DNA of 64,000 bases from Aquarana catesbeiana (Eukaryota > Chordata > Amphibia > Anura > Ranidae): positions 497,391,106 through 497,455,105 of the forward strand of contig NC_133328.1 in NCBI RefSeq assembly GCF_042186555.1, in the 5' to 3' direction. Shown here in pieces: positions 32,268 to 41,631 of the stretch. A model generated the notes under the pieces. That model worked only from the letters and a program-made list of their open reading frames with translations, did not search any database and was not told the DNA's origin. Made by a program: the position numbers and the translations under genes. The number at the start of each line of letters is the position of its first letter. The first letter of the stretch is position 1.

Positions 32268-32635
32268 GTAAGGGAAGTCCCCGTCCGCCTGTACAGAGTA
32301 TGAGGGGGGGAGAACCATCACCTTCACCACTACTACTTACACCTTTTACTACCTACCGGGAACTGTACACTGAGTGTGCGGGCGATGCATGCCTTCCCTG
32401 CCTGCTGGCCAGCTGTGACTTCCCCGGTGTTACATCATCAGCTCTGTAACCGGACACAGTCCGCGGAGATCCCCGATCTCATCAACACCCACACATTGCC
32501 GGCACATGACATGGAGGGAGCTCAGTGGTGGGAGTCCCTGTGTACAGAGTGTGATCAGTGCCTGCCGCCTCTGTACCATGACTGTCACTATCAGTGCACA
32601 TCTATCATCAAATCCTCCCAGCAAAGGTCAGTGCA

Positions 32636-35600
32636 ACTGACACCCCAACACTGAGATCACTGACACCCCCAGCACTGAGATCACTGACACCCCCAGCACT
32701 GAGATCACTGACACCCCCAGCACCGAGATCACTGACACCCCCAGCACCGAGATCACTGACACCCCCAACACAGAGATCACTGACACCCCCAACACTGAGA
32801 TCACTGACACCCCCAGCACCGAGATCACTGACACCCCCAGCACCGAGATCACTGACACCCCCAGCACCGAGATCACTGACACCCCCAGCACCGAGATCAC
32901 TGACACCCCCAGCACTGAGATCACTGACACCCCCACAGCACTGAGATCACTGACACCCCCACAGCACTGAGATCACTGACACCCCCACAGCACTGAGATC
33001 ACTGACACCCCCAGCACCGAGATCACTGACACCCCCAGCACCGAGATCACTGACACCCCCAGCACCGAGATCACTGACACCCCCAGCACCGAGATCACTG
33101 ACACCCCCAACACTGAGATCACTGACACCCCCAACACTGAGATCACTGACACCCCCAACACTGAGATCACTGACACCCCCAACACTGAGATCACTGACAC
33201 CCCCAACACTGAGATCACTGACACCCCCAACACTGAGATCACTGACACCCCCAACACTGAGATCACTGACACCCCCAACACTGAGATCACTGACACCCCC
33301 AACACTGAGATCACTGACACTCCCAACACTGAGATCACTGACACCCCCAACACTGAGATCACTGACACCCCCAACACTGAGATCACTGACACCCCCAACA
33401 CTGAGATCACTGACACCCCCAGCACCGAGATCACTGACACCCCCAGCACCGAGATCACTGACACCCCCACAGCACTGAGATCACTGACACCCCCACAGCA
33501 CTGAGATCACTGACACCCCCACAGCACTGAGATCACTGACACCCCCACAGCACTGAGATCACTGACACCCCCACAGCACTGAGATCACTGACACCCCCCC
33601 AGCACTGAGATCACTGACACCCCCAGCACTGAGATCACTGACACCCCCAGCACTGAGATCACTGACACCCCCAGCACTGAGATCACTGACACCCCCAGCA
33701 CCGAGATCACTGACACCCCCAGCACCGAGATCACTGACACCCCCAACACTGAGATCACTGACACCCCCAACACTGAGATCACTGACACCCCCAGCACCGA
33801 GATCACTGACACCCCCAGCACCGAGATCACTGACACCCCCAGCACCGAGATCACTGACACCCCCAGCACCGAGATCACTGACACCCCCACAGCACTGAGA
33901 TCACTGACACCCCCACAGCACTGAGATCACTGACACCCCCACAGCACTGAGATCACTGACACCCCCAGCACCAAGATCACTGACACCCCCAGCACCGAGA
34001 TCACTGACACCCCCAGCACCGAGATCACTGACACCCCCAACACCGAGATCACTGACACCCCCAACACTGAGATCACTGACACCCCCAACACTGAGATCAC
34101 TGACACCCCCAACACTGAGATCACTGACACCCCCAACACTGAGATCACTGACACCCCCAACACTGAGATCACTGACACCCCCAACACTGAGATCACTGAC
34201 ACCCCCAACACTGAGATCACTGACACCCCCAACACTGAGATCACTGACACCCCCAACACTGAGATCACTGACACCCCCAGCACCGAGATCACTGACACCC
34301 CCAGCACCGAGATCACTGACACCCCCACAGCACTGAGATCACTGACACCCCCACAGCACTGAGATCACTGACACCCCCACAGCACTGAGATCACTGACAC
34401 CCCCACAGCACTGAGATCACTGACACCCCCACAGCACTGAGATCACTGACACCCCCACAGCACTGAGATCACTGACACCCCCACAGCACTGAGATCACTG
34501 ACACCCCCACAGCACTGAGATCACTGACACCCCCACAACACTGAGATCACTGACACCCCCAACACTGAGATCACTGACACCCCCAGCACTGAGATCACTG
34601 ACACCCCCAGCACTGAGATCACTGACACCCCCAGCACTGTGATCTGTGACACCCCCAGCACTGTGATCTGTGACACCCCCAGCACTGTGATCTGTGACAC
34701 CCCCAGCACTGTGATCTGTGACACCCCCAGCACTGTGATCTGTGACACCCCCAGCACTGCGATCTGTGACACCCCCAGCACTGAGATCACTGACACCCCC
34801 ACAGCACTGAGATCACTGACACCCCCAACACTGAGATCACTGACACCCCCAGCACTGAGATCACTGACACCCCCACAGCACTGAGATCACTGACACCCCC
34901 ACAGCACTGAGATCACTGACACTCCCACAGCACTGAGATCACTGACACTCCCACAGCACTGAGATCACTGACACTCCCACAGCACTGAGATCACTGACAC
35001 CCCCCCAGCACTGAGATCACTGACACCCCCCCAGCACTGAGATCACTGACACCCCCCCAGCACCGAGATCACTGAGACCCCCCCAGCACCGAGATCACTG
35101 AGACCCCCCCAGCACCGAGATCACTGAGACCCCCCCAGCACCGAGATCACTGAGACCCCCCCAGCACCGAGATCACTGACACCCCCACGTCACCGAGATC
35201 ACTGACACCCCCACGTCACCGAGATCACTGACACCCCCACGTCACCGAGATCACTGACACCCCCACGTCACCGAGATCACTGACACCCCCACGTCACCGA
35301 GATCACTGACACCCCCACGTCACCGAGATCACTGACACCCCCACGTCACCGAGATCACTGACACCCCCACGTCACCGAGATCACTGACACCCCCACGTCA
35401 CCGAGATCACTGACACCCCCACGTCACCGAGATCACTGACACCCCCACGTCACCGAGATCACTGACACCCCCACGTCACCGAGATCACTGACACCCCCAC
35501 GTCACCGAGATCACTGACACCCCCACGTCACCGAGATCACTGACACCCCCACGTCACCGAGATCACTGACACCCCAGCACTGTGATCACCGAGACCCCCA

Positions 35601-35820
35601 GCAGCGTGATCACTGACCCCCAGCACTGAGACCCCCAGGATTATGATCACTAACCCCCAGCACTGAGACCCCCAGCAGCGTGATCACAGACCCCCAGCAC
35701 TGAAATCACCGAGCCCCCCAGCACTGACACCCCCAGCAGCGTGATCACAGACCCCCAGCACTGAAATCACCGAGCCCCCCAGCACTGACACCCCCAGCAC
35801 TGAGATCACGGAGACCAATC
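32636..35820. repeat. Large minisatellite, 24/26-bp units, ~3.2 kb
   Basis: About 125-130 units of a 24-bp GATCACTGACACCCCCAGCA type, with 26-bp variants carrying an extra CA (CCCACAGCAC). Homogeneous blocks are visible: mostly AACACTGA units (33100-33420 and 34040-34270), CACAGCACTGA units, a GATCTGTGACACCCCC block (34640-34780), CCCCCCCAGCACCGA units with GAGACC (35050-35165) and 15 identical CACGTCACCGA units (35170-35570). The tail past 35575 is degenerate. Because 24 is a multiple of three, long ORFs repeating GVSVISVL run on the minus strand; they are not proteins. Confidence 0.95.
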
Positions 35821-35924
35821 ACTGAGCAGTAAGTGTCACCAACTCCCTGCCTGTCAGCTGTCATAGATCAGGACTGAGTTGGCTGACAGGTGGCCGGCAG
35901 TGTTGAGGCTGACACTTCTTGCAT

Positions 35925-36410
35925 TAAACCCAAAAGCAAATATTTATTGTACGGCAGCTTACCGATTCCTAGATAATCCAGCTAGTAAGTCTATTTTTCA
36001 AAAGAACAAGCTCTCTTCCAGATGTTTCAGTTTAGAAGGGTGACACAATCCATGTACCACTGGCAGGGGTGTTTACAATGATCAGCTGTTATTTTACTAA
36101 AACCTTTATCCCAAAAGGAGCACAACTGCTTATAAAGTGTTAGCTGGAGTTTGGCTTCAATGTTTGTCTAAATCTGCTAGTACTAACATTACCCTCTCCC
36201 TAGACTGACAACCCTGCTGTCCAGAGGTGCCCCCTGCGCTCCTTCATCCAGAGTGGGGGTACTCAGGATAAAATAGGAGGAGTGTTATTGGCCCGATCAC
36301 CAGGTAAAAACAGAGGGGCAAAAACCTGCAAAAAAAGAAAACTAACACAGCCATTACATCTAATAATTGGTAAGCTGCAATATATACATTTTTGGTTTTG
36401 GGTTTATTAC
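35925..36410. mobile_element. Dispersed repeat, family C
   Basis: The left end ATTAAACCCAAAAGCAAAT and the right end complement of ATAAACCCAAAACCAAAAAT form imperfect ~45-bp inverted repeats, also sharing GCAGCTTACC / GGTAAGCTGC. A MITE-type element; no clear target duplication. Confidence 0.65.
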
Positions 36411-36776
36411 CACTATAACTTGGACCTTCCCAACCTCTTCACTCCTGACCAGCAATTCCCCAACAGGCCAGGATTTGGGAATTCCATTGATAAAACAGCT
36501 GTCATAAATAGCAAGCCATGGACATGAATTAATAAGATCCCCCTGTACAAGGTGAAGGGAATCCTAATAACATGTCCTGCTTGGGTACCTAAGAACTGAG
36601 GCTGTGAACCACTCACTCTCCTAAAGCAACCCAACTGAATAATCTTCAGGTCATGGGGATCTCCTGCTAAGTCCACGTCATTGGAAGTCAGTGGGAGGAA
36701 TGTCAGCCTTAGGCTGATGACACATTTTTTTCACAGAGATGAACCACAGCTACAAATCACTGATGACAGCACTTAA
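36411..36776. other. Non-coding sequence, nothing recognised
   Basis: About 365 bp of moderately complex sequence, no supported gene or repeat. Confidence 0.45.
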
Positions 36777-36869
36777 AGCGCAACTAAACCTCTTTTTTTT
36801 TTTTTTTAAACTGAGCCGCAGCTCTTTATATCGGAAGAGACGTGCTGCAATTGTGATTGTTAACACTTC

Positions 36870-37209
36870 GGCCCCTTTCACATGGGCTTGTCTGTTTGAC
36901 AGACTCCGCTTGCTCGGCGGGGGATCGATCCGTTGATCAGGAGGATGACAGGTCCATCTCCGCTCACTGTGCTGAGACAGACCTGTCAGAGTCCTGCTCT
37001 CCTCTATGGGAGATTGGATGAAAATGGACTGCCTGTTCGTTTTCATCCAATCTGCCAGACGGATGGAAAATAGGACCACCGTCCGTCTGGATTTGTCAGA
37101 CAGGATTGGATAGCAGTGGGTGTCAGTGGACATCCATCGCTCCATAGGGGTGAATGGAGGGTCTGTTTTTCAGGCGGATCTGATCGGAAAGCCGGTGTGA
37201 AAGGGGCCT
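36870..37209. mobile_element. MITE with GGCCCCTTTCACA ends
   Basis: Ends CGGCCCCTTTCACATGGGC and GCCGGTGTGAAAGGGGCC are inverted repeats. The interior has inverted stretches (GGATGAAAATGGACTG / CGTTTTCATCCAATC; CAGACGGATGG / CCGTCCGTCTGG). It lies in a second, less well-defined TTAA-type repeat starting near 36777 (AGCGCAACTAAACC). hAT-like by its end style only. Confidence 0.7.
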
Positions 37210-37415
37210 TATCTGCCTGCTCGCAGTCCTCCATTGATTGGTACACTGAGCTGCACTGACCAACACACGCCCGCTGTGCTGGAACAACTAACTCCTGTGT
37301 ACATGTACAGAATGATGTCACCACCCCACCAGCCAATCAAGACACTGAAAACCCAGCATCTAGCGAGAGCTGTAACTGTCCTATCACTGAAAGGTGGTGG
37401 TGAGTATTTGAGGGT
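37210..37415. other. Repeat-flanked spacer
   Basis: About 200 bp between two MITEs, probably the right half of the TTAA-type repeat that begins near 36777. No gene. Confidence 0.35.
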
Positions 37416-37797
37416 TTAGGCCCCATTCACATCTGGCAATTTGGGATCTCGGGCAGAATCGCTTCAATTCTAAATAACACTGCTACAGTGGCAAAAGACG
37501 CACCAAGCACCTAAACGCGGTGTGGTTTTGCTGCAAATGTCTTGTGATAAATCACAGCAAACTGCATCGCACGAAGCTTGTCACCCAAAAGAAGCTCCTG
37601 CTTTTTTTTGGGTGACAAGCTTCATGCAATGCAGTTTGCGGAAATTGCTGCACGGTTTATCATGTGACAATTGTGGTGAAACCGCACCGCATTTAGGTGC
37701 CATTAAAAATGAATGACACCAAAACATGCGTGGTGCGTTTTGCCACTATTGCAGTGCAATTTGGAATCCCAAATCGCCAGATGTGAACAGGACCTTA
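37416..37797. mobile_element. Full-length foldback MITE
   Basis: The entire ~380 bp is an imperfect palindrome. Ends are AGGCCCCATTCACATCTGGC and its partner GCCAGATGTGAACAGGACCTT. The centre is a strong hairpin (GAAGCTTGTCACCCAAAA / TTTTGGGTGACAAGCTTC, 37574-37625). The left and right halves repeat CACCAAGCACC, GCGGTGTGG and AACTGCAT in inverse order. No coding. Confidence 0.85.
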
Positions 37798-38260
37798 AGC
37801 CGGCCATAGATGGGTCGAATATGGGCTGGTTCAGCAGGGACCAGCCAAGATTCTAACCATGCATGGGCACACTGAATGTACCCAAGTTAAGCAATTGCTC
37901 AACTTTGGTACAACCAGCCTGTCCGTTTTTACGTGCGATTATTGCTAGCGGCTGTTATAGCCACTAGCAATAATCGCTATGTTCCCCGCTGGGAGAACAC
38001 AATGGCTCCAGGTAGGGTTGCAACCTTGTCCTTTTAAACCCGAACACATGTGAATTACACAGGTTCTGAGGCTAGTTTAATGCAGGTAAGGCACAGAGTT
38101 TAATTACCTTCTTAATCAGCCTCAGAACCTGTGTGGCAGCCCTAGTTCCGCGGGAGGTATTCCCTATTAACACTGACTGTGTTGATGGGGGAATTAAGTG
38201 GCTTTCTTTCCTGCAACCCGTGGTTGCAGGAAAGAAAATCGCTCCATCTATGGTTGGCTT
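37798..38260. mobile_element. MITE with GCCGGCCATAGATGG ends, containing a second MITE
   Basis: The left end GCCGGCCATAGATGG pairs with CCATCTATGGTTGGC at the right. Inside, 38013-38150 is a second inverted-repeat element (TAGGGTTGCAACC ... TGGCAGCCCTA, with inner arms ACACAGGTTCTGAGGCT / AGCCTCAGAACCTGTGT). Near the right is a hairpin TTTCTTTCCTGCAACC / GGTTGCAGGAAAGAAA (38202-38237). Confidence 0.75.
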
Positions 38261-38909
38261 TAGTTCTGCTTGAACAGCGATTTATAGTTTAGAAGTTTAC
38301 TGGCAATTGGATCAGATTGGGTGGTTCTCAGCTACAAATCTCTCCCATTCAGCAATTCATATCCAAGTATTGCACTTGCTGCAACATTTTATAGGAAAGC
38401 CTTAAGAGTGATTGCCGCTAGCAGCTTTACCACCAAGAGGAAAGGCTGATCAATCGCTGAGCAACAGATTGCTGTAAAAATACCATTGTTAGTAATCGCA
38501 TAGAAAATCATTATCCTTTTCTTCATGAGAGATCAATGTAACAGAACTGAGATGTGCACTGTAAGAACGTTGCCCGTGTCTCATTACCCTTACAATTAAG
38601 CTGCATTTTTACCACCCCCCTTTTATGCTGCAAAGTCGGTTGGGGATTTACACATATGATGCTTTGTGACCGTGACAAAATGTTCCCCCTGTTGCATTCC
38701 TGCACAGTACCACTGCCAAATGTGACCCGCACAGTTGCAGAGCAGTGGGTCAACATTCTGAGGGTTAAAACAGGTAGTGAGGAGGTGACAGATCACCCGT
38801 CAAAAGCTCATTTAAAAAAAAAAAAGGTGATTGGCTGTAGACCGCTTTTCAGAGGGGTAGCAAAGCCTGCTGCCCATGTGAATGAGCCCTTTAACTTCAC
38901 AATATGTAT
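38261..38909. other. Non-coding sequence, nothing recognised
   Basis: About 650 bp without a supported gene; an A-run at 38813-38825. Confidence 0.4.
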
Positions 38910-39115
38910 GTAAGGCGGCATTAAACCCAAAAACAAAAATGTAATATATTGCAGATTACCAGTTTGTAGATGCGGTAATTTTTGTTTTTTGTTTTTTGGG
39001 CTATTTTCTGTGTATTTTTCTTAATGATCTGGTCAGTAACACACCTCCTGTCGTAAGCTGGCAATAACAGCCACATGTTTAAATGTAGCCATACAAGTGG
39101 CTAAAAATATCATTG
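38910..39115. mobile_element. Repeat family C fragment
   Basis: Contains GCATTAAACCCAAAAACAAA and GCAGATTACC, like the left end of the 35925 element, plus CACACCTCCTGTCGTAAGCTGG, like the family middle. The right end is missing. Confidence 0.5.
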
Positions 39116-39149
39116 GCAACACTGGCCTCGGAACTATTTAAGTACCACT

Positions 39150-39418
39150 GGATAAGAACAGAAGATCCCAGGAGCCACACATCAGAACAAGACCTGCTGT
39201 GTGTGAACAAGTGGCAGTCTCAGCCTGGACCCCACCAGGCCACACCCAACACAATTCACTCCGCCCACTGGAGCTTACTCATGGGTAAGCTCCAGTGAGT
39301 GGAGTGAAACGCGTTGTAGCGTGGCCTGGAGGGGGGATCCAGGCTGAGACTGCCACTTGTTCACACACAGCAGGTCTTGTTCTGATGTGTGGCTCCTGGG
39401 ATCTTCTGCTCTTATCTG
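39150..39418. repeat. Giant palindrome I, ~125-bp arms
   Basis: The left arm runs from about 39152 to 39275 and the right arm from about 39285 to 39417, with a short centre at CTCATGGG. The outer ~70 bp are almost perfectly complementary (CAGAAGATCCCAGGAGCCAC / GTGGCTCCTGGGATCTTCTG). The inner part has a few mismatches and small indels. The right arm contains GTGAAACGCGTTG, the hallmark of a hammerhead-like core (separate entry). Confidence 0.9.
39277..39318 (+). ncRNA. Hammerhead-ribozyme-like motif, degenerate
   Basis: Plus strand reads CTCATGGGTAAG, a hairpin (GCTCCA / TGGAGT), then GAAACGCGTTG. A hammerhead core needs CUGANGA, helix II, GAAA, short helix III. The first box has two substitutions (G5 and A9 positions), so I expect it to be inactive. 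The order and the GAAACGCGTT box match motifs known from Penelope-like elements. Confidence 0.4.
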
Positions 39419-39570
39419 TCATTGTCTGGAGCTTGGTCGGGCTCCTTCCCAGCCAGCGCTAACAGGACCACACTTCCTAGCAGCCTGAGTGGCTCGCATA
39501 CATACCATGGTTAGGCGCCACGGGAGTCAGCTCATGGAACCTTTGGAGGAACTCTAGCTGAGAATGGTTG
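39419..39570. other. Spacer
   Basis: Short interval between the palindrome and the hAT-like MITE; nothing recognised. Confidence 0.4.
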
Positions 39571-39899
39571 ATCTAGACCAGTGATGGCAAACATTGGCAC
39601 CCCAGATGTTTTGGAATTACATTTCCCATGATGCTCATGCACTCTGCAGTGTAGTTGAGCATCATGGGAAATGTAGCAGGAGGGTTCTCACCGCATCGGT
39701 ATAGATCCACACCAGGTGTAAAATGAAGAGTTGTCTCCGAGGATAAAGAGCCCCAGGTGCTGGCTAATGCTGAGTCATGTTGAAGGTAGATAAGAAAATC
39801 CGGACAGGCGCACTCCAGGAAGATATGGTTCAAAAACATTTATTGTAAACTCAAGAGCATATGGAATACAGGACACTGTGGCAAAAAAGTACAGGCAAT

Positions 39900-39942
39900 C
39901 ACTAACGCGTTTCGCACTTATGTTAAGTGCTTACTCATAGCT
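39900..39942 (-). ncRNA. Hammerhead-ribozyme-like motif, left arm
   Basis: Minus strand reads CTATGAGTAA, a hairpin GCACTTA/TAAGTGC, then GAAACGCGTTAG. Compared with CUGANGA one G seems deleted in the first box (CTATGA). The GAAAC box and short helix III are intact. Probably a decayed self-cleaving motif. Confidence 0.45.
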
Positions 39943-39954
39943 ATGCTCAGCTAT

Positions 39955-39995
39955 GCTATGAGTAAGCACTTAACATAAATGCGAAACACGTTAGC
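39955..39995 (+). ncRNA. Hammerhead-ribozyme-like motif, right arm
   Basis: Plus-strand mirror of the left-arm motif: CTATGAGTAA, hairpin GCACTTA/TAAATGC (one mismatch), then GAAACACGTTAG, where the left arm keeps ACGCG. The G-to-A change is a CpG-type decay. Confidence 0.45.
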
Positions 39996-40180
39996 TGATT
40001 GCCTGTACTTTTTTGCCACAGTGTCCTGTATTCCATATGCTCTTGAGTTTACAATAAATGTTTTTGAACCATATCTTCCTGGAGTGCGCTTGTCCGGATT
40101 TTCTTATCTACCTTCAACATTATGGGAAATGTAGTTCCAAAACATCTGGGGTGCCAAGGTTCGCCATCACTGATCTAAAC

Positions 40181-40316
40181 CGTAAGCTCCAATGAGCAGG
40201 GCCCTCTGATTCCTCCTGTATTGAATTGCATTGTAAGTGTACTGTCTGCCCTCATGTTGTAAAGCACTGCGCAAACTATTGGCGCTATATAAATTCTGAA
40301 TAATAATAATAATAAA
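40181..40316 (+). mobile_element. L2-type LINE 3' tail fragment
   Basis: Matches the last ~140 bp of the L2-type element at 18240-18397: GTAAGCTCCAATGAGCAGGG, CTCTGATTCCTCCTGTATTG and TTGGCGCTATATAAATTC, then an AATAATAATAATAA tail. The hAT-like MITE sits at its left edge. Confidence 0.85.
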
Positions 40317-41631
40317 CCTATGACTACAATATATCTGTTAGCAGTACGGTCTCCTCTACCATAGACTGAACTATGTTCATTGTTTGCAGTGGGGGGTCAC
40401 CTGTATAAAACCTGCTGGAAGCTAAATAAGGACTCTGCAGAGAAGTGCAGTTGTAGAATTGCTGATAGTCCCGCATTGACTGTAAGGAGGATCACATTTT
40501 ACAACTCCCTGCAGTGAGTTCCGTCAATGCCAATATATTCCGCTTTAACGGCAATCGTCACTTTTCTCATTGTAAAATCTAAATGAGGATGGCAGCTGGT
40601 TAACCCCCTCGCTGTCCCCGCTCGGCCCCATTCTCCCTTAAAGCACAATTCTGTGTGTTCTCCTAATAATTAGAGTTATTGAAGTGCTTTGTAGACCTTC
40701 CCGTCTGCCCCCAGAGACCAATCTCCATCCCCCAGCTGCCTGCTCTCCTCAACCACTAATGTATGCGTTGAATCAATGATTAGGCACATTTTAGGGATTG
40801 ATTTGGACTGAGGGGGAGGCCTTGTCTAAGAGACATACTTCCTTTGACAATCCATACAAAGAAGAGCGAGCATGCGCTGCGTGTATTGTTTCCTTAGTGA
40901 GTTCCATTTGATCAAATACAGACATATTCCCAATACAAGGCACTATGAATGGTTAAAGCCGCTCTTGTCCAGGGAACAACTTGCACAAAATATAAAACCT
41001 AATGCTTATTACGAAATCTGGAGGCAAAGAATACCGGAACTGATTTGCAATACTAAGCTTTAATAAATTCATTGTAGAATTTACTTTAAGTCACTACAGC
41101 TAAACTCGTAATGATGTGGAATTCCTCGTTTTCCAATGTAGAACCGGATCTGAAAGACCAGAACTCAGATTTTGCTTTTTTGTTCACTTTCTTCACCAAT
41201 CTGCTGATTACTGGTGACATTGGAGAACAAGTAGCAAAGCAAAAATATATTATGTAGCTTTTTATACATGGGCTCCAACGGTGTGTCAGTTTATGAGGTT
41301 CCTATGGGATGGATATTATTACTATGAGCTGTGTCTTGAAGCCAGGCAGCTGTGTGATCAGGCTGTGATAGAAGCAGCTATCCTGATAATTGCTGTGCAC
41401 TAGATCAAAGGCCATAAGGGAGCTGGTTTAGCATCACTGCCCCACAACTAGCATGAGTATGTTATTAGAGCATTCTCTGGTGTTTTGCTTCACGACATTC
41501 ACTTTAAGATCAGCTGATCATACAGTATATATCTTTAATTGTAGGTACGGTAAATCAGGTACAGAGTAGTTATGCAAGCTAGACAAATGACAATGACAAA
41601 TCAAATAAAGCATCTCTACCCCCCCCCCCCC
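40317..41631. other. Non-repetitive segment
   Basis: About 1.3 kb with none of the repeat signatures seen elsewhere in the window. It holds AT-rich homeodomain-like motifs (CTAATAATTAGAG near 40664, AATCAATGATTAGG near 40770). A 63-codon ORF (40872-41063) has no recognisable domain. I do not call a gene; possible conserved non-coding DNA. Confidence 0.4.

Larger units (their letters stand above)
39677..40117. mobile_element. Foldback retroelement-like insertion
   Basis: Flanked by a 17-bp direct repeat with one mismatch (CATCATGGGAAATGTAG at 39660-39676, CATTATGGGAAATGTAG at 40118-40134). A duplication of this length fits target-primed reverse transcription better than a cut-and-paste element. 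Most of it is the giant palindrome II. A ~100-bp unpaired stretch precedes the left arm. No protein is encoded. Confidence 0.75.
39776..40120. repeat. Giant palindrome II, ~165-bp arms
   Basis: The left arm, from GTTGAAGGTAGATAAG to CTTACTCATAGC, and the right arm are complementary with only about five to eight differences over ~165 bp. The centre is near 39947. Each arm carries, reading outward, a hammerhead-like core, an AATAAA (ACAATAAATG) and GGAGTGCGC followed by TTTTCTT. The last 3 bp overlap the right copy of the target duplication, extending the pairing by chance. Confidence 0.93.
39579..40172. mobile_element. hAT-like MITE, host of a foldback insertion
   Basis: Ends CAGTGATGGCAAAC and the complement of CAGTGATGGCGAACC, followed inward by TTGGCACCCCAGATGTTTTGG on both sides. 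The 8-bp flanks ATCTAGAC (39571-39578) and ATCTAAAC (40173-40180) match at seven of eight positions, the duplication length of hAT. Its right arm is split by a 441-bp insertion (39677-40117). It lies at the start of an L2-tail fragment. Confidence 0.85.

Noticed and set aside
32628..34802. Long minus-strand ORFs repeating an eight-residue GVSVISVL unit
   Set aside because: They are translations of a 24-bp minisatellite; the frame breaks at every 26-bp unit and there is no promoter or unique sequence.
40872..41063. 63-codon ORF in non-repeat DNA
   Set aside because: No domain, no splice context or codon evidence; kept only as part of the non-repetitive segment.
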